In this document: positions 33,248 to 42,359 of the stretch, one piece after another | Position numbering within the stretch: position 1 is the stretch's first letter | Layout: each line of letters begins with the position of its first letter | Source of the DNA: CAJJDF01 sp965657945 | GTDB lineage: Bacteria; Bacteroidota; Bacteroidia; Flavobacteriales_D; CAJJDF01 | DNA: 64,000 bases | NCBI GenBank assembly: GCA_965657945.1 | Contig: CBFHPW010000002.1 | Coordinates: forward strand, 1 to 64,000 | Direction: 5' to 3' | Made by a program: the position numbers and the translations under genes | The notes under the pieces: generated by a model | Seen by the model: only the letters and a program-made list of their open reading frames with translations | The model's database searches: none | Told to the model about the DNA's origin: nothing

Positions 33248-35047
33248 TTATTTGTAGTATTCCCTCAAAGCTCTCAGTTGTTTTTGATTGATGACTTCCA
33301 GCAGTTGTTCATCACTTGCTTTTTTCACAAGGAGCAAGGATTTAAATTGTTTGAGCAGCACTTCGGCTGTTTTCTCACCAATGCCAACTATTTCTGTAAG
33401 CTCCGTGCCAAAAGCATTCTTACTCCTCTTGTTTCGGTGATGGGTAATCCCAAATCTGTGGGCTTCGTTTCTCAATTGCTGAATGGTTTTCAGCGATTCC
33501 GATTTTTTATCAATATACAACGGAACCGAATCCCCTGGAAAAAATATTTCTTCCAACCTCTTGGCAATTCCCACAATGGCAATTTTTCCCATCAATCCCA
33601 AATCATTCAAAGCTTTTACTCCCGAACTCAACTGACCTTTTCCTCCATCCACAATCACCAACTGAGGCAGTGGTTGGTTTTCATCGAGCAATCTTTTGTA
33701 TCGTCTGTAAACCACTTCTTCCATCGAGGCAAAATCATCGGGCCCCTCTACTGTTTTGATATTAAAATGACGGTAATCCTTTTTAGAAGGTTTGGCGTTT
33801 TTAAAAACCACACAAGCTGCTACCGCATTGGTCCCCTGAAAATTGGAGTTATCAAAACACTCGATATGAAACGGCTTCTCTTTCAGTCGTAAGTCCTTTT
33901 GAATTTGATCTACAATTCGGTTTGCATGCCTTTCCGGATCTACAATTTTTAGGGTTTTTAGTCTGTCAAATTTGTATTGCCGAACATTATTCATCGAAAA
34001 ATCAATCAACTTTTTCTTGTCGCCAATCTGGGGAACGATCATTTTTACCGATTCATCTAATCCATATTCCACCTCAATGTTCGTAAAAATAGTCTTCGAG
34101 CTACTTCTGAATTTATTTCTCAACTCCAAAATGGCGAGCTGAAGCATTTCCTCATTCGTTTCCTCCAGTTTTTTCTTTATTTCGATGGTACTCGACTGCA
34201 CCACGGTTCCATTTATCACCTTAATAAAGTTCACGTAACCCGCATTTACATCCGAGTCGATGGTAAACACATCCACGTCATTAATCTTAGGATTTACCAC
34301 CGTAGATTTTGATTGATAATCCTTAAGGAGCTCAATTTTCTCTTTCATCTCCTGAGCTTTTTCAAACTCCAATTCTTCAGAAAACCGCATCATTTCACCT
34401 TTCAAATAATCAATTACGCTTTTGGTTTCTCCTTTCAGAATTTGACGAATCTGCGCAATATTCTCGTTGTAACTCTCTTCCGAATGTAGATTTTCGCAGG
34501 GCCCTTTGCATTTTTTTAGGTGATAATCCAAACACACTTTGAATTTTCCTTCGCCAATATTCTCCTTTGATAAATTAAAATTACACGTTCTTATCGGATA
34601 AATCTCTTTGAGTAAATTAATCACCACACGTACTACTTTAGGATTAGTGAATGGACCAAAATATTCTGAGCCATCTTTTATCACATTTCTTGTAGAAAAC
34701 AAACGAGGAAATCGTTCTTTTTTCACACAGACATAAGGGTATGTCTTGTCGTCTTTTAGTAAAATATTGTAACGTGGCTGGTGTTTTTTTATCAGGGTGT
34801 TTTCCAATAGCAATGCATCGTACTCAGTAGGAGTTACAATGTATTTTATCTCCTCTATTTTACTAACCAGCACTTGAGTTTTTGCCTGTTGGTGTTTCTT
34901 TGTATTAAAATAAGAGCGCACTCTATTCTTTAGGTTTTTGGCTTTACCCACATAAATCACCGTTCCTTTTTTGTCGAAATAGCGGTACACACCTGGAGAA
35001 TCCGGCAATATTTTCAAAACGTTGGTTATGGTTTCTTTTATTTCCAA
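33248..35047 (-). CDS. uvrC: Excinuclease ABC subunit C
   Basis: A 599-residue nucleotide excision repair nuclease. It has an N-terminal GIY-YIG domain (PGVYRYFDKKGTVIYVGKAK) that makes the 3' incision, a UVR domain (FEKAQEMKEKIELL) that contacts UvrB, a C-terminal RNase H-like domain (HIECFDNSNFQGTNAVAACV and LVIVDGGKGQL) for the 5' incision, and terminal HhH helices (LTEIVGIGEKTAEVLL). All parts are complete. Confidence 0.97.
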   Translation of the reverse strand: MEIKETITNVLKILPDSPGVYRYFDKKGTVIYVGKAKNLKNRVRSYFNTKKHQQAKTQVLVSKIEEIKYIVTPTEYDALLLENTLIKKHQPRYNILLKDDKTYPYVCVKKERFPRLFSTRNVIKDGSEYFGPFTNPKVVRVVINLLKEIYPIRTCNFNLSKENIGEGKFKVCLDYHLKKCKGPCENLHSEESYNENIAQIRQILKGETKSVIDYLKGEMMRFSEELEFEKAQEMKEKIELLKDYQSKSTVVNPKINDVDVFTIDSDVNAGYVNFIKVINGTVVQSSTIEIKKKLEETNEEMLQLAILELRNKFRSSSKTIFTNIEVEYGLDESVKMIVPQIGDKKKLIDFSMNNVRQYKFDRLKTLKIVDPERHANRIVDQIQKDLRLKEKPFHIECFDNSNFQGTNAVAACVVFKNAKPSKKDYRHFNIKTVEGPDDFASMEEVVYRRYKRLLDENQPLPQLVIVDGGKGQLSSGVKALNDLGLMGKIAIVGIAKRLEEIFFPGDSVPLYIDKKSESLKTIQQLRNEAHRFGITHHRNKRSKNAFGTELTEIVGIGEKTAEVLLKQFKSLLLVKKASDEQLLEVINQKQLRALREYYK

Positions 35048-35178
35048 AAAATAGATTTTATGAATTGTTCTAAAGTAATAATATTAGACAATTAAGTTAG
35101 GATTTGGTACAAATTTAGTATTTTTGATATTAAGAAAATTTCTCTTACATTTATTACACAATCACAACATAATCCACA

Positions 35179-36000
35179 ATGAACATCAACAAAATAATGG
35201 TGGCTTCAGATTTCACCTCAGTTTCGGATAACGCGATAGACCATGCACTCAAGTTAGCCCAAGCAACATCAGGAGAGGTTTTTGTGCTACACGTAGCAAG
35301 AGAATTGGCAGAGGTAAACACTGCAAAAATAAAATTAACCAAACAAATTGCTGACAGAAATCCCGGTGAAACAACGACCCATGTTGTGGTAAAAATTGGA
35401 AATTTCATTACGGAAATTGGAAAAGCAGCTAGCGAAGAAGGAGCCCAACTTATTATGATGGGAACTCACGGACCAAGAGGTTTGATACAAACTGTAACGG
35501 GTGGAGACGCAATGAAGGTAGTTTCTCATTCGGAAAAACCATTTATTGTAGTACAAGAAAAAGGAATAAAGGAAACGGGATATGATGAGATCGTTGTTCC
35601 TTTGGACATGACAGAAGATTCGAAACAAAAATTGGATGAAGTTGCGGACATCGCAAAGTATTTCAGTTCCAAAGTACATATCATTGCCAAGCACGAAACA
35701 GACAATTCCTTGTACACAAAACTGAAAAACAATGTGTTGTTTGCAAAAAAATACTTCCTGGAGAAAGGCGTAGATTTGAATATTGTGATTACCGAACCAA
35801 AGACTGATTTCGAAAAAGAAATTATCAAATATGCGAAAGAAAATGACGCTGATTTGATTGCGATAATTAATTCTTTGAAATGGAACATCTTTGGAAGCTT
35901 GTTTGCATCCAGAAGAGAAGAGCAAATCATCACAAATAAAGAACAAATCCCTGTATTGTGCGTGAACCCAATAGACGTAAAGTCGGGATACTCAATGTAA
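35179..36000 (+). CDS. Tandem universal stress protein
   Basis: A 273-residue protein with two Usp domains. The first (1-about 140) has KIMVASDFTSVSDNAIDHAL and the ATP-binding-like GTHGPRGLIQ with VVSHSEKPFIVV. The second (about 145-273) has IVVPLDMTEDSKQKLDEV, a degenerate GxxG region and PVLCVNP. Such double Usps are common in Bacteroidetes and respond to starvation or stress. The gene has a strong terminator at 36023-36057. Confidence 0.9.
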   Translation: MNINKIMVASDFTSVSDNAIDHALKLAQATSGEVFVLHVARELAEVNTAKIKLTKQIADRNPGETTTHVVVKIGNFITEIGKAASEEGAQLIMMGTHGPRGLIQTVTGGDAMKVVSHSEKPFIVVQEKGIKETGYDEIVVPLDMTEDSKQKLDEVADIAKYFSSKVHIIAKHETDNSLYTKLKNNVLFAKKYFLEKGVDLNIVITEPKTDFEKEIIKYAKENDADLIAIINSLKWNIFGSLFASRREEQIITNKEQIPVLCVNPIDVKSGYSM

Positions 36001-36022
36001 TGAAAAGATAACTAAGAAATTC

Positions 36023-36057
36023 AAAAACCGTTAGGACAAAATCCTAACGGTTTTTTT
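36023..36057 (+). terminator. Terminator of the universal stress protein gene
   Basis: A 14-bp stem, AAAAACCGTTAGGA with TCCTAACGGTTTTT, loop CAAAA, and a T run. Confidence 0.9.
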
Positions 36058-36168
36058 CATCTTAACTTATTGTGAAAGATTGAAGGAATACTTGGTACAA
36101 AGTGGTTCTTTTACTACTTTCGGTAATTATTTTTGACTGCCTATTTTGTCAATAAAAACAAACCATTA

Positions 36169-37401
36169 ATGAAAGACTTATTAGATAAATTTGAAAACAA
36201 ACAACCAGAAATTGTTTTTGAATGGAAAGATTCAGAAACAGAAGCTGAAGGATGGGTAGTCATCAACTCATTGAGAGGCGGTGCAGCCGGTGGAGGTACA
36301 AGAATGAGAGTTGGATTGGACAAGCATGAAGTTACTTCTTTAGCAAAAACAATGGAAGTAAAATTCTCTGTGTCGGGACCCGCAATTGGTGGAGCCAAGT
36401 CGGGAATTAACTTTGACCCAAATGACCCAAGAAAAGAAGGTGTACTAAAAAGATGGTACCATGCGGTGGCACCGTTGTTGAAAAATTATTACGGAACAGG
36501 AGGAGATTTAAATGTAGATGAAATTCACGAAGTAATCCCAATGACAGAAGACTGTGGTGTTTGGCACCCGCAAGAGGGAGTATTTAACGGACACTTTCAG
36601 CCTTCAGAACCCCAAAAAATCCACAGAATAGGACAATTGAGAAGAGGAGTTTTACAGGTAATAGAAGATGAACATTACACACCAAAAGCAGCAAATAAAT
36701 ATGTAGTGGCCGATATGATTACAGGATGGGGAGTTGCTGAATCAGTCAAACACTTTTACGACATTTACGGTGGAAACCTGGAAGGAAAGAGAGTAATCGT
36801 TCAGGGATGGGGAAATGTAGGTTCTGCAGGAGCCTATTATTTGGCACAAAATGGAGCAAAAATAGTTGGAATCATAGATAGAGATGGAGGTCTAATCAAC
36901 GAAGAAGGATATACTTTGGAGGAAATCAGAGAATTGTTTTTGACCAAAAAAGGAAATACTCTTTCTCACCCAGACATGATTCCATTTGCCGAAATCAATG
37001 AAAAAATCTGGAAATTAAATGCAGAAGTTTTCATTCCGTGTGCAGCCTCTAGGTTGATTAAAAAAGACCAAGTGGACAGTATGATTGAATCAGGAATGGA
37101 AGTGATAGCTTGCGGTGCAAATGTACCGTTTGCTGACCAAGAAATATTCTTTGGACCAATAGCAGAATACACAGACAGCGAAATAAGTGTTGTGCCTGAT
37201 TTTATTTCCAACTGCGGAATGGCAAGAGTATTTGCTTACCTCATGTCAAATGATTTACCACCTGTGATGACAGACGCATCAATTTTTGAAGATACTTCGA
37301 AGGTAATCAAAGAAGCGATTCAAAAAACATACAACGTATCAAGCTCAAAAACCAACATCGCAAAAACAGCGTTTGAGATTGCCTTAAAACAACTTATCTA
37401 A
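36169..37401 (+). CDS. Glu/Leu/Phe/Val dehydrogenase family amino acid dehydrogenase
   Basis: A 410-residue NAD(P)-dependent oxidative deaminase. The substrate site lies in GGGTRMRVG and SGPAIGGAKSGINFDP, where the catalytic Lys follows the GGA turn. The Rossmann motif is VQGWGNVGSAGAYYL. An in-frame TTG at 36133 would add 12 residues, but the ATG at 36169 (MKDLLDKFENKQPEIV) fits the family. Specificity between glutamate and branched-chain amino acids cannot be fixed. TATTTTTG at 36128-36135 is a possible -7 element. nhaD follows after 12 bases. Confidence 0.9.
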   Translation: MKDLLDKFENKQPEIVFEWKDSETEAEGWVVINSLRGGAAGGGTRMRVGLDKHEVTSLAKTMEVKFSVSGPAIGGAKSGINFDPNDPRKEGVLKRWYHAVAPLLKNYYGTGGDLNVDEIHEVIPMTEDCGVWHPQEGVFNGHFQPSEPQKIHRIGQLRRGVLQVIEDEHYTPKAANKYVVADMITGWGVAESVKHFYDIYGGNLEGKRVIVQGWGNVGSAGAYYLAQNGAKIVGIIDRDGGLINEEGYTLEEIRELFLTKKGNTLSHPDMIPFAEINEKIWKLNAEVFIPCAASRLIKKDQVDSMIESGMEVIACGANVPFADQEIFFGPIAEYTDSEISVVPDFISNCGMARVFAYLMSNDLPPVMTDASIFEDTSKVIKEAIQKTYNVSSSKTNIAKTAFEIALKQLI

Positions 37402-37413
37402 AAAACACAAACC

Positions 37414-38703
37414 ATGGAATTAGTAGTAGTCGTAATATTTATATTGGGTTATTTAGCCATTACCCTTGAACACAATTTAAAAATTGACAAACTTGTACCC
37501 GCACTTCTCATGATGGGAGCTGCCTGGGCAGTTGTGGCCGTTTCTCACCTTCCTGTATTTGAAATTACAGAACATGGAAAAGAAGCTTCAAGCATGGAGG
37601 CCGTATTGCTTCATCACTTTGGAAAAACGTGTGAAATCCTGATTTTCTTAATTGGAGCCATGACTATTGTAGAAATCATAGATTATTTTGATGGATTTGC
37701 TACCATAAAAAAATTCATCAAAACAAACAAAAAAAGAACACTTCTTTGGATCGTTGCTATCCTCGCATTTATTCTTTCGGCCATCATTGATAACCTAACG
37801 GCTACGATTGTATTGATAACAATATTGAGAAAACTTGTCACAAGCAAGGAGGACAGAATGTGGTTTGCTGGCATGATTATCATTACAGCCAACGCAGGAG
37901 GTGCTTGGTCTCCTATCGGAGATGTAACCACTACAATGCTTTGGATGGGAGAAAAAGTTACCACTCTCCATTTAATCGAATACTTGATATTGCCTTCTTT
38001 GGCATGTATGGCTTTACCAACTTTAATCGCTAGTTATTTACCTGCATTCAAGGGAGAATTTGAAGCGCCAGCTGCCGAAGGTGACACGAACAAATATGGA
38101 GCTAGAATGTTGTATATCGGTTTACTTTTGATCGTTGCAGTACCTGTTTTTAAAACTCTGACTCACCTTCCACCCTACATGGGAATGATGCTCTCATTAG
38201 GAATCTTCACCATTTTTGCTGAATATTTTAGTAGCCGTAACTTTAGTCATGGTGCTATTGAAAGTCATCACAGCCCCGTTCACAAAGCGTTAGGAAAAAT
38301 AGAAATGCCTAGTTTATTGTTTTTCTTGGGAATATTGATGACTGTAGCAGCCTTAGAATCGCTGGGAATGATTTTGGACTTTGGAGATAATGTAGTGAAA
38401 AGCATTGGAATCAATCCATTTATATTAATCTTAGGAGGAGCCTCTGCGATTGTAGACAATGTTCCATTAGTTGCGGCAAGTATGGGAATGTTCCCAAACA
38501 TGATAACAGACGCACCAGAGTGGCACCTTATTGCCTATGCTGCAGGAACTGGAGGAAGTATGCTTATCATTGGATCTGCCGCAGGAGTAGTAGCCATGGG
38601 AATGGAAAAAATCTCATTCTTCTGGTACTTACAAAAAATCGCTTGGTTAGCCTTAGTAGGCTACTTAGCAGGTATCGGAGTCTTTTATTTGATGCATTTG
38701 TAA
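37414..38703 (+). CDS. nhaD: NhaD-type sodium/proton antiporter
   Basis: A 429-residue Na+/H+ antiporter with about 12 membrane helices. Typical features are ILGYLAITLEHNLKIDK at the N-terminus, FILSAIIDNLTATIVLITIL, ITANAGGAWSPIGDVTTTMLW and GASAIVDNVPLVAAS, with the Asn-Leu/Pro-Val motifs of the ion transporter superfamily. It suggests life in salty or fluctuating ionic conditions. It is co-directional with, and 12 bases after, the amino acid dehydrogenase. Confidence 0.93.
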   Translation: MELVVVVIFILGYLAITLEHNLKIDKLVPALLMMGAAWAVVAVSHLPVFEITEHGKEASSMEAVLLHHFGKTCEILIFLIGAMTIVEIIDYFDGFATIKKFIKTNKKRTLLWIVAILAFILSAIIDNLTATIVLITILRKLVTSKEDRMWFAGMIIITANAGGAWSPIGDVTTTMLWMGEKVTTLHLIEYLILPSLACMALPTLIASYLPAFKGEFEAPAAEGDTNKYGARMLYIGLLLIVAVPVFKTLTHLPPYMGMMLSLGIFTIFAEYFSSRNFSHGAIESHHSPVHKALGKIEMPSLLFFLGILMTVAALESLGMILDFGDNVVKSIGINPFILILGGASAIVDNVPLVAASMGMFPNMITDAPEWHLIAYAAGTGGSMLIIGSAAGVVAMGMEKISFFWYLQKIAWLALVGYLAGIGVFYLMHL

Positions 38704-38770
38704 CCATCAGAACTAACTTTTCCTAATCCAAATTATAACTCTATTAATTGATTTTCTCATTTTCTAGTCA

Positions 38771-38999
38771 ATCAGCTATTGGCAGAGGTTGGCCTGTTAG
38801 AACATAGTTAAAACTAAAGGTATGAACCTTCCTATCAATGCTTTAGAGCCTATTTCTAGGAGAAAGATCACGCACCGAAATTATCTTGAAAGAAGAAAAA
38901 TGCATGGGGCTTTCAGCGAAGTATCTATCTCGTTAAACCAGCCAAGGAAAGGACCATCAAAACAAAAAAAGACCTTTTGCATACACAAAAGGTCTTTTT
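38771..38999 (+). ncRNA. Candidate structured RNA between nhaD and dnaA (6S-like layout), speculative
   Basis: The 322-bp gap holds no convincing protein gene. TTGGC-TG-TT-AG and ATAG within 38789-38807 can pair imperfectly with 38925-38945 (CTAT to GCCAA). Inside that, AGAGCC (38845-38850) can pair with GGCTTT (38908-38913), and CCTA-TTTC-TAGG (38849-38860) is a possible alternative hairpin. A strong terminator ends the stretch. A long closing stem with internal loops recalls 6S RNA, but no family signature is recognised. Confidence 0.3.
38966..38999. terminator. Bidirectional terminator between nhaD side and dnaA
   Basis: AAAAAGACCTTTTG pairs with CAAAAGGTCTTTTT around CATACA, a 14-bp stem with A and T tracts on both sides. 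It lies 27 bases after the dnaA stop on the minus strand. Confidence 0.88.
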
Positions 39000-39025
39000 A
39001 CTATTTCAATTTCTATCTATCTTTT

Positions 39026-40456
39026 TTAAGATAAGTTCAGTTTCTTGTCTAAATCTGTAATATATTTTCTAAAATGTTTGTCGGTATCTTGAAGATTGTT
39101 GACAGTCTTACAGGCATGCAATACTGTGGCATGATCTTTTCCTCCACATTGCATCCCAATACTTGCCAATGACGATTTGGTCAATTTCTTGGAGAAATAC
39201 ATAGAAATCTGTCTTGCTTGAACGATTTCTCGCTTTCTCGTTTTAGATTTCATAAGTTCTACAGGCATATTAAAATAATCTGAAACAACTTTTTGAATGT
39301 AATCGATAGAAACTTCTCTTGCCGTGTTTTTAACGAACTTATCAATCATTTGTTTGGCCAAATCAAGCGTTACCGCTTTTTTGTTCAATGAAGACTGTGC
39401 AATCAGTGATATCAAAGCACCTTCTAATTCCCTCACGTTGGTTGTAATACTGTATGCCAAGTATTCAATTACATCTTCTGGAAGTTCAATCCCATCTTGG
39501 TACATTTTCTTTTTCAGAATCGCTATCCTTGTTTCTAGATCTGGCGACTGCAAATCTGCTGAAAGCCCCCATTTGAAGCGTGAAAGCAATCTTTGCTCAA
39601 CACCTTGCATGTCAACCGGTGCCTTGTCTGAGGTGAGAATAATTTGTTTACCCGTTTGGTGAAGGTGATTGAAGATATGGAAGAAAACATCCTGGGTCTT
39701 TTCTTTGCCTGCCAAAAACTGAATGTCGTCAATAATCAAGACATCAATCATTTGATAAAAATGAATAAAGTCATTGGTTTCGTTGTTCTTTACAGCATCA
39801 ATAAATTGGTGGGTAAATCTTTCTGAAGAAACGTACAACACGATTTTCTCCGGATTATTATTTTTTATTTCAATTCCTATGGAATGAGCCAAATGAGTTT
39901 TACCCAAACCAACTCCTCCGTAAAGTAACAATGGATTAAAAGAAGTTCCTCCTGGTTTGCTAGCTACCGCATATCCTGCAGAACGAGCTAATCTGTTACA
40001 TTCTCCTTCAATGAAGTTTTCAAAAGTGTAAGAAGAATTAAGGTTTGCATCTACGTTAATTTTCTTCAGGCCTGGAATAACAAATGGATTCCGTATCGCA
40101 CTTTTGTTCACATTCAACGGAACATTGATTGATTTATTCTTTAATGAATTGTTTGTTTTTGCTGGGAAATTTACCGTGTAGGGTTTTGCATTTTTCTGGT
40201 TTTTATCCATTACTATGCTGTACTCCAGTCTTCCTTCCTGACCTATTACTCTTTTTATTGTTTTTTTTAACAATGAAATGTAATGCTCCTCTAACCATTC
40301 GTAAAAGAAATGGGTTGGAACTTGAATAGTCAACACATCGCTTTTCAATTTTACCGGCACTATTGGTTCAAACCAAGTCTTGTATCCTTGTAGACTAATA
40401 TTGTCCTTGATTACGCTAAGACAATCTTCCCAAACAGTTACATGGTTTTTTTTCAT
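39026..40456 (-). CDS. dnaA: Chromosomal replication initiator protein DnaA
   Basis: A 476-residue AAA+ initiator. Domain I (VWEDCLSVIKDNISLQGYKTW), a short linker, domain III with Walker A LLYGGVGLGKTHLAHS and Walker B VLIIDDIQFLAGKEKTQ, and domain IV with the DnaA-box signature GGKDHATVLHACKTV are all present. No dnaN or recF is adjacent, and no cluster of TTATCCACA boxes was seen upstream, so the origin may be elsewhere. A perfect palindrome lies upstream at 40524-40544. Confidence 0.98.
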   Translation of the reverse strand: MKKNHVTVWEDCLSVIKDNISLQGYKTWFEPIVPVKLKSDVLTIQVPTHFFYEWLEEHYISLLKKTIKRVIGQEGRLEYSIVMDKNQKNAKPYTVNFPAKTNNSLKNKSINVPLNVNKSAIRNPFVIPGLKKINVDANLNSSYTFENFIEGECNRLARSAGYAVASKPGGTSFNPLLLYGGVGLGKTHLAHSIGIEIKNNNPEKIVLYVSSERFTHQFIDAVKNNETNDFIHFYQMIDVLIIDDIQFLAGKEKTQDVFFHIFNHLHQTGKQIILTSDKAPVDMQGVEQRLLSRFKWGLSADLQSPDLETRIAILKKKMYQDGIELPEDVIEYLAYSITTNVRELEGALISLIAQSSLNKKAVTLDLAKQMIDKFVKNTAREVSIDYIQKVVSDYFNMPVELMKSKTRKREIVQARQISMYFSKKLTKSSLASIGMQCGGKDHATVLHACKTVNNLQDTDKHFRKYITDLDKKLNLS

Positions 40457-40523
40457 AGTAGTTATTCCTCTAAAAAAGTTATCGTTTTATTTAAAAAAAT
40501 GTCTTGAGTTTCAAAAACAGCTA

Positions 40524-40544
40524 TTAAAATGTGAACCATTTTAA
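40524..40544. promoter_or_regulatory. Palindrome upstream of dnaA
   Basis: TTAAAATG-TGAAC-CATTTTAA is a perfect 8-bp inverted repeat 68 bases before the dnaA start. A nested alternative, AAAATGT with ACATTTT (40526-40550), shares the left arm. It could be an operator or a DNA unwinding/binding site. Confidence 0.35.
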
Positions 40545-40660
40545 CATTTTCGTTGGAGTTTAAAACCCCCTCTATAAGACTTAACAAATATTGACAAAAA
40601 AAAGTTTAAAACAAAATCGTTTTGCTATTGCGTAGTAACTTTTTTTTTAGGGTGTCGGTT

Positions 40661-41593
40661 TTATTTTATCTCAATAAATCCTTTATTCGTTTCTATCAAA
40701 TTTAGTCTTTTTTTCGACAACAAACTAAAATAAAAATCAACCTTTCCCAAATGAATACCTGCCCAACCTACTTGATTGATTAAAACCTCCTTTCCTTTGC
40801 TATTACTGGTAATTTCAGCTCTTTCCATAAAGGTGTGAGTGTGACCTCCTAGAATCAAATCTATTCCAGAAGTTCGTTTCGCTAATTGTACATCAGATAC
40901 TTTCTCACTGTCATAATTATACCCCAAGTGAGAAAGGCAAATTACTAAATCACAACCGTGCTCATGTCGTAATAATGTAGCATACTCGTTAGCGACTTTA
41001 ACTGGGTTTTTATAAACAGTTTTTCCGAACAGCTTTTTATCAACTAATCCATCCAATTCAATTCCTAGACCAAAAACACCAATTTTCACTCCTTCTTTCT
41101 TAAAAATCTTGAAAGGCAAAGTTTGATTATGAAGAATCGTATCCGAAAAATCGTAATTACTACAAATAAATGGAAAATTTGCATGTTTTTTTACCGCTAA
41201 AAAACCATCCATTCCATTATCAAAGTCGTGATTCCCCATAGTAGCCGCATCGTAGCCCATTTTACTCATTAATTTCAACTCGAGCTCTCCATCGTATAAA
41301 TTAAAGTAGGGTGTACCCTGAAATATATCGCCACAATCAAACAACAAAGTATTTTTATTCTCTTTGCGATGTTTTTGAATAATCGTATACCTGTTTTGAA
41401 CACCTCCTTTTCCTGGATATCTTTTGTGATTATCTGGAAATGGATCAATGTGACTATGCACATCATTTGTGTGTAAAATACTAATTTTCACAGCCTCTCC
41501 GCTTTCGAGCATATCACCTAAAACAGAATGTGTGAGTGGTGCAACTCCTGCCGCTATGAGCGAACGTTGTAAAAACTTCCTCCTAGTTAGCAT
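40661..41593 (-). CDS. Metallophosphatase domain protein (5'-nucleotidase catalytic half) with Tat signal
   Basis: A 310-residue calcineurin-like phosphatase. The N-terminus MLTRRKFLQRSLIAAGVAP is a twin-arginine (Tat) export signal. Metal ligands are in HTNDVHSHID, FDCGDIFQGTP, TMGNHDFDNG and GGHTHTF, as in the N-terminal domain of 5'-nucleotidases. The nucleotide-binding C-terminal domain is missing here and is encoded by the upstream gene, which overlaps by 11 bases. Together they likely dephosphorylate extracellular or periplasmic nucleotides. Confidence 0.9.
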   Translation of the reverse strand: MLTRRKFLQRSLIAAGVAPLTHSVLGDMLESGEAVKISILHTNDVHSHIDPFPDNHKRYPGKGGVQNRYTIIQKHRKENKNTLLFDCGDIFQGTPYFNLYDGELELKLMSKMGYDAATMGNHDFDNGMDGFLAVKKHANFPFICSNYDFSDTILHNQTLPFKIFKKEGVKIGVFGLGIELDGLVDKKLFGKTVYKNPVKVANEYATLLRHEHGCDLVICLSHLGYNYDSEKVSDVQLAKRTSGIDLILGGHTHTFMERAEITSNSKGKEVLINQVGWAGIHLGKVDFYFSLLSKKRLNLIETNKGFIEIK

Positions 41594-42359
41594 AGCGTAT
41601 TCTTTTATCTAGATTAGCAGTAATTTTCTTGTCTTTTTCACTGAGGTCTTTCATCTCTTCCAAGATGGCATCTCTCAATTTTAAGTTGAGTTTTTCTACT
41701 TTGAGTGAGGAAAGAAAGAAACTCATGTTGTCGCCTCCATTTGCCAAATAATCTGTAGTAATTACTTTATATGTTCTTCCTTTCAGCCTACTGTCATCTA
41801 CTAACACCTCAATAGGAGTTTTGTCCAAAATCTCTACCATCACATTCCCAGAAACAGGTACCCCTTGTTTACGGCTGCCATTTTTTACGGTTTTGACTGC
41901 GATATATTCAAATAATTGAACTGTTTGTTCTACTGAAAGTGTCACAACCACGAGTTCATTTTCAAAAGGCATAATTTCAAACACTTTTCCTCGGGTTATT
42001 GCTCCTTTGGGCATAAAAGTTCTAAATCCACCGTTGTTCAGCAACACAAAATCTGCTGTATCTGAATACTGTTTCCCATACTTTTCATTTCCAAGTCGTA
42101 AGCATAAGTCACAAATAAAATTACCCAGAGTTCCTTCGGGACTTCCGGTAGTCAATTCTTTTTCTGATTCACCTATTACGGTATTCATGGTTTTTTCTAA
42201 TTCCTCTTTGTACGGGGCAATTATCTTTTCTGCCTCTCGGTTTTCACTATGTTGGTTTACAACAGGGTAGTTTTCACTTTGCTTGTGCGAAATTACATGG
42301 CTTTTACATCCCGCCAAGAGCAAGATAAAAAGTAAATAAATGTACCGTAATTTTTTCAT
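41583..42359 (-). CDS. Lipoprotein with 5'-nucleotidase C-terminal domain
   Basis: A 258-residue protein. Signal peptide II with lipobox LLAGC (Cys at 18). The mature part holds the 5'-nucleotidase C-terminal fold: DFVLLNNGGFRTFMPKGAITRGKVFEIMPF, here by position about 104-133, and VITTDYLANGGDNMSFF, which bind the base and phosphate. The catalytic metal site is in the next gene. The start overlaps by one base the stop of the E1 gene (TAATG), and its own 3' end overlaps the phosphatase gene. Confidence 0.88.
   Translation of the reverse strand: MKKLRYIYLLFILLLAGCKSHVISHKQSENYPVVNQHSENREAEKIIAPYKEELEKTMNTVIGESEKELTTGSPEGTLGNFICDLCLRLGNEKYGKQYSDTADFVLLNNGGFRTFMPKGAITRGKVFEIMPFENELVVVTLSVEQTVQLFEYIAVKTVKNGSRKQGVPVSGNVMVEILDKTPIEVLVDDSRLKGRTYKVITTDYLANGGDNMSFFLSSLKVEKLNLKLRDAILEEMKDLSEKDKKITANLDKRIRYAN

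Noticed and set aside
33209..33892. 227-residue plus-strand frame opposite the uvrC 3' half
   Set aside because: It lies wholly antisense to well-conserved uvrC codons and shows no protein features; a shadow frame.
38822..39034. 70-residue frame after nhaD
   Set aside because: Low-complexity, basic and without recognisable domain; it reads through the 14-bp terminator stem into dnaA. Treated as non-coding, with a possible RNA instead.
40457..40660. Chromosomal origin next to dnaA
   Set aside because: No cluster of DnaA boxes was found by eye and dnaN/recF are absent; an origin here is not supported.
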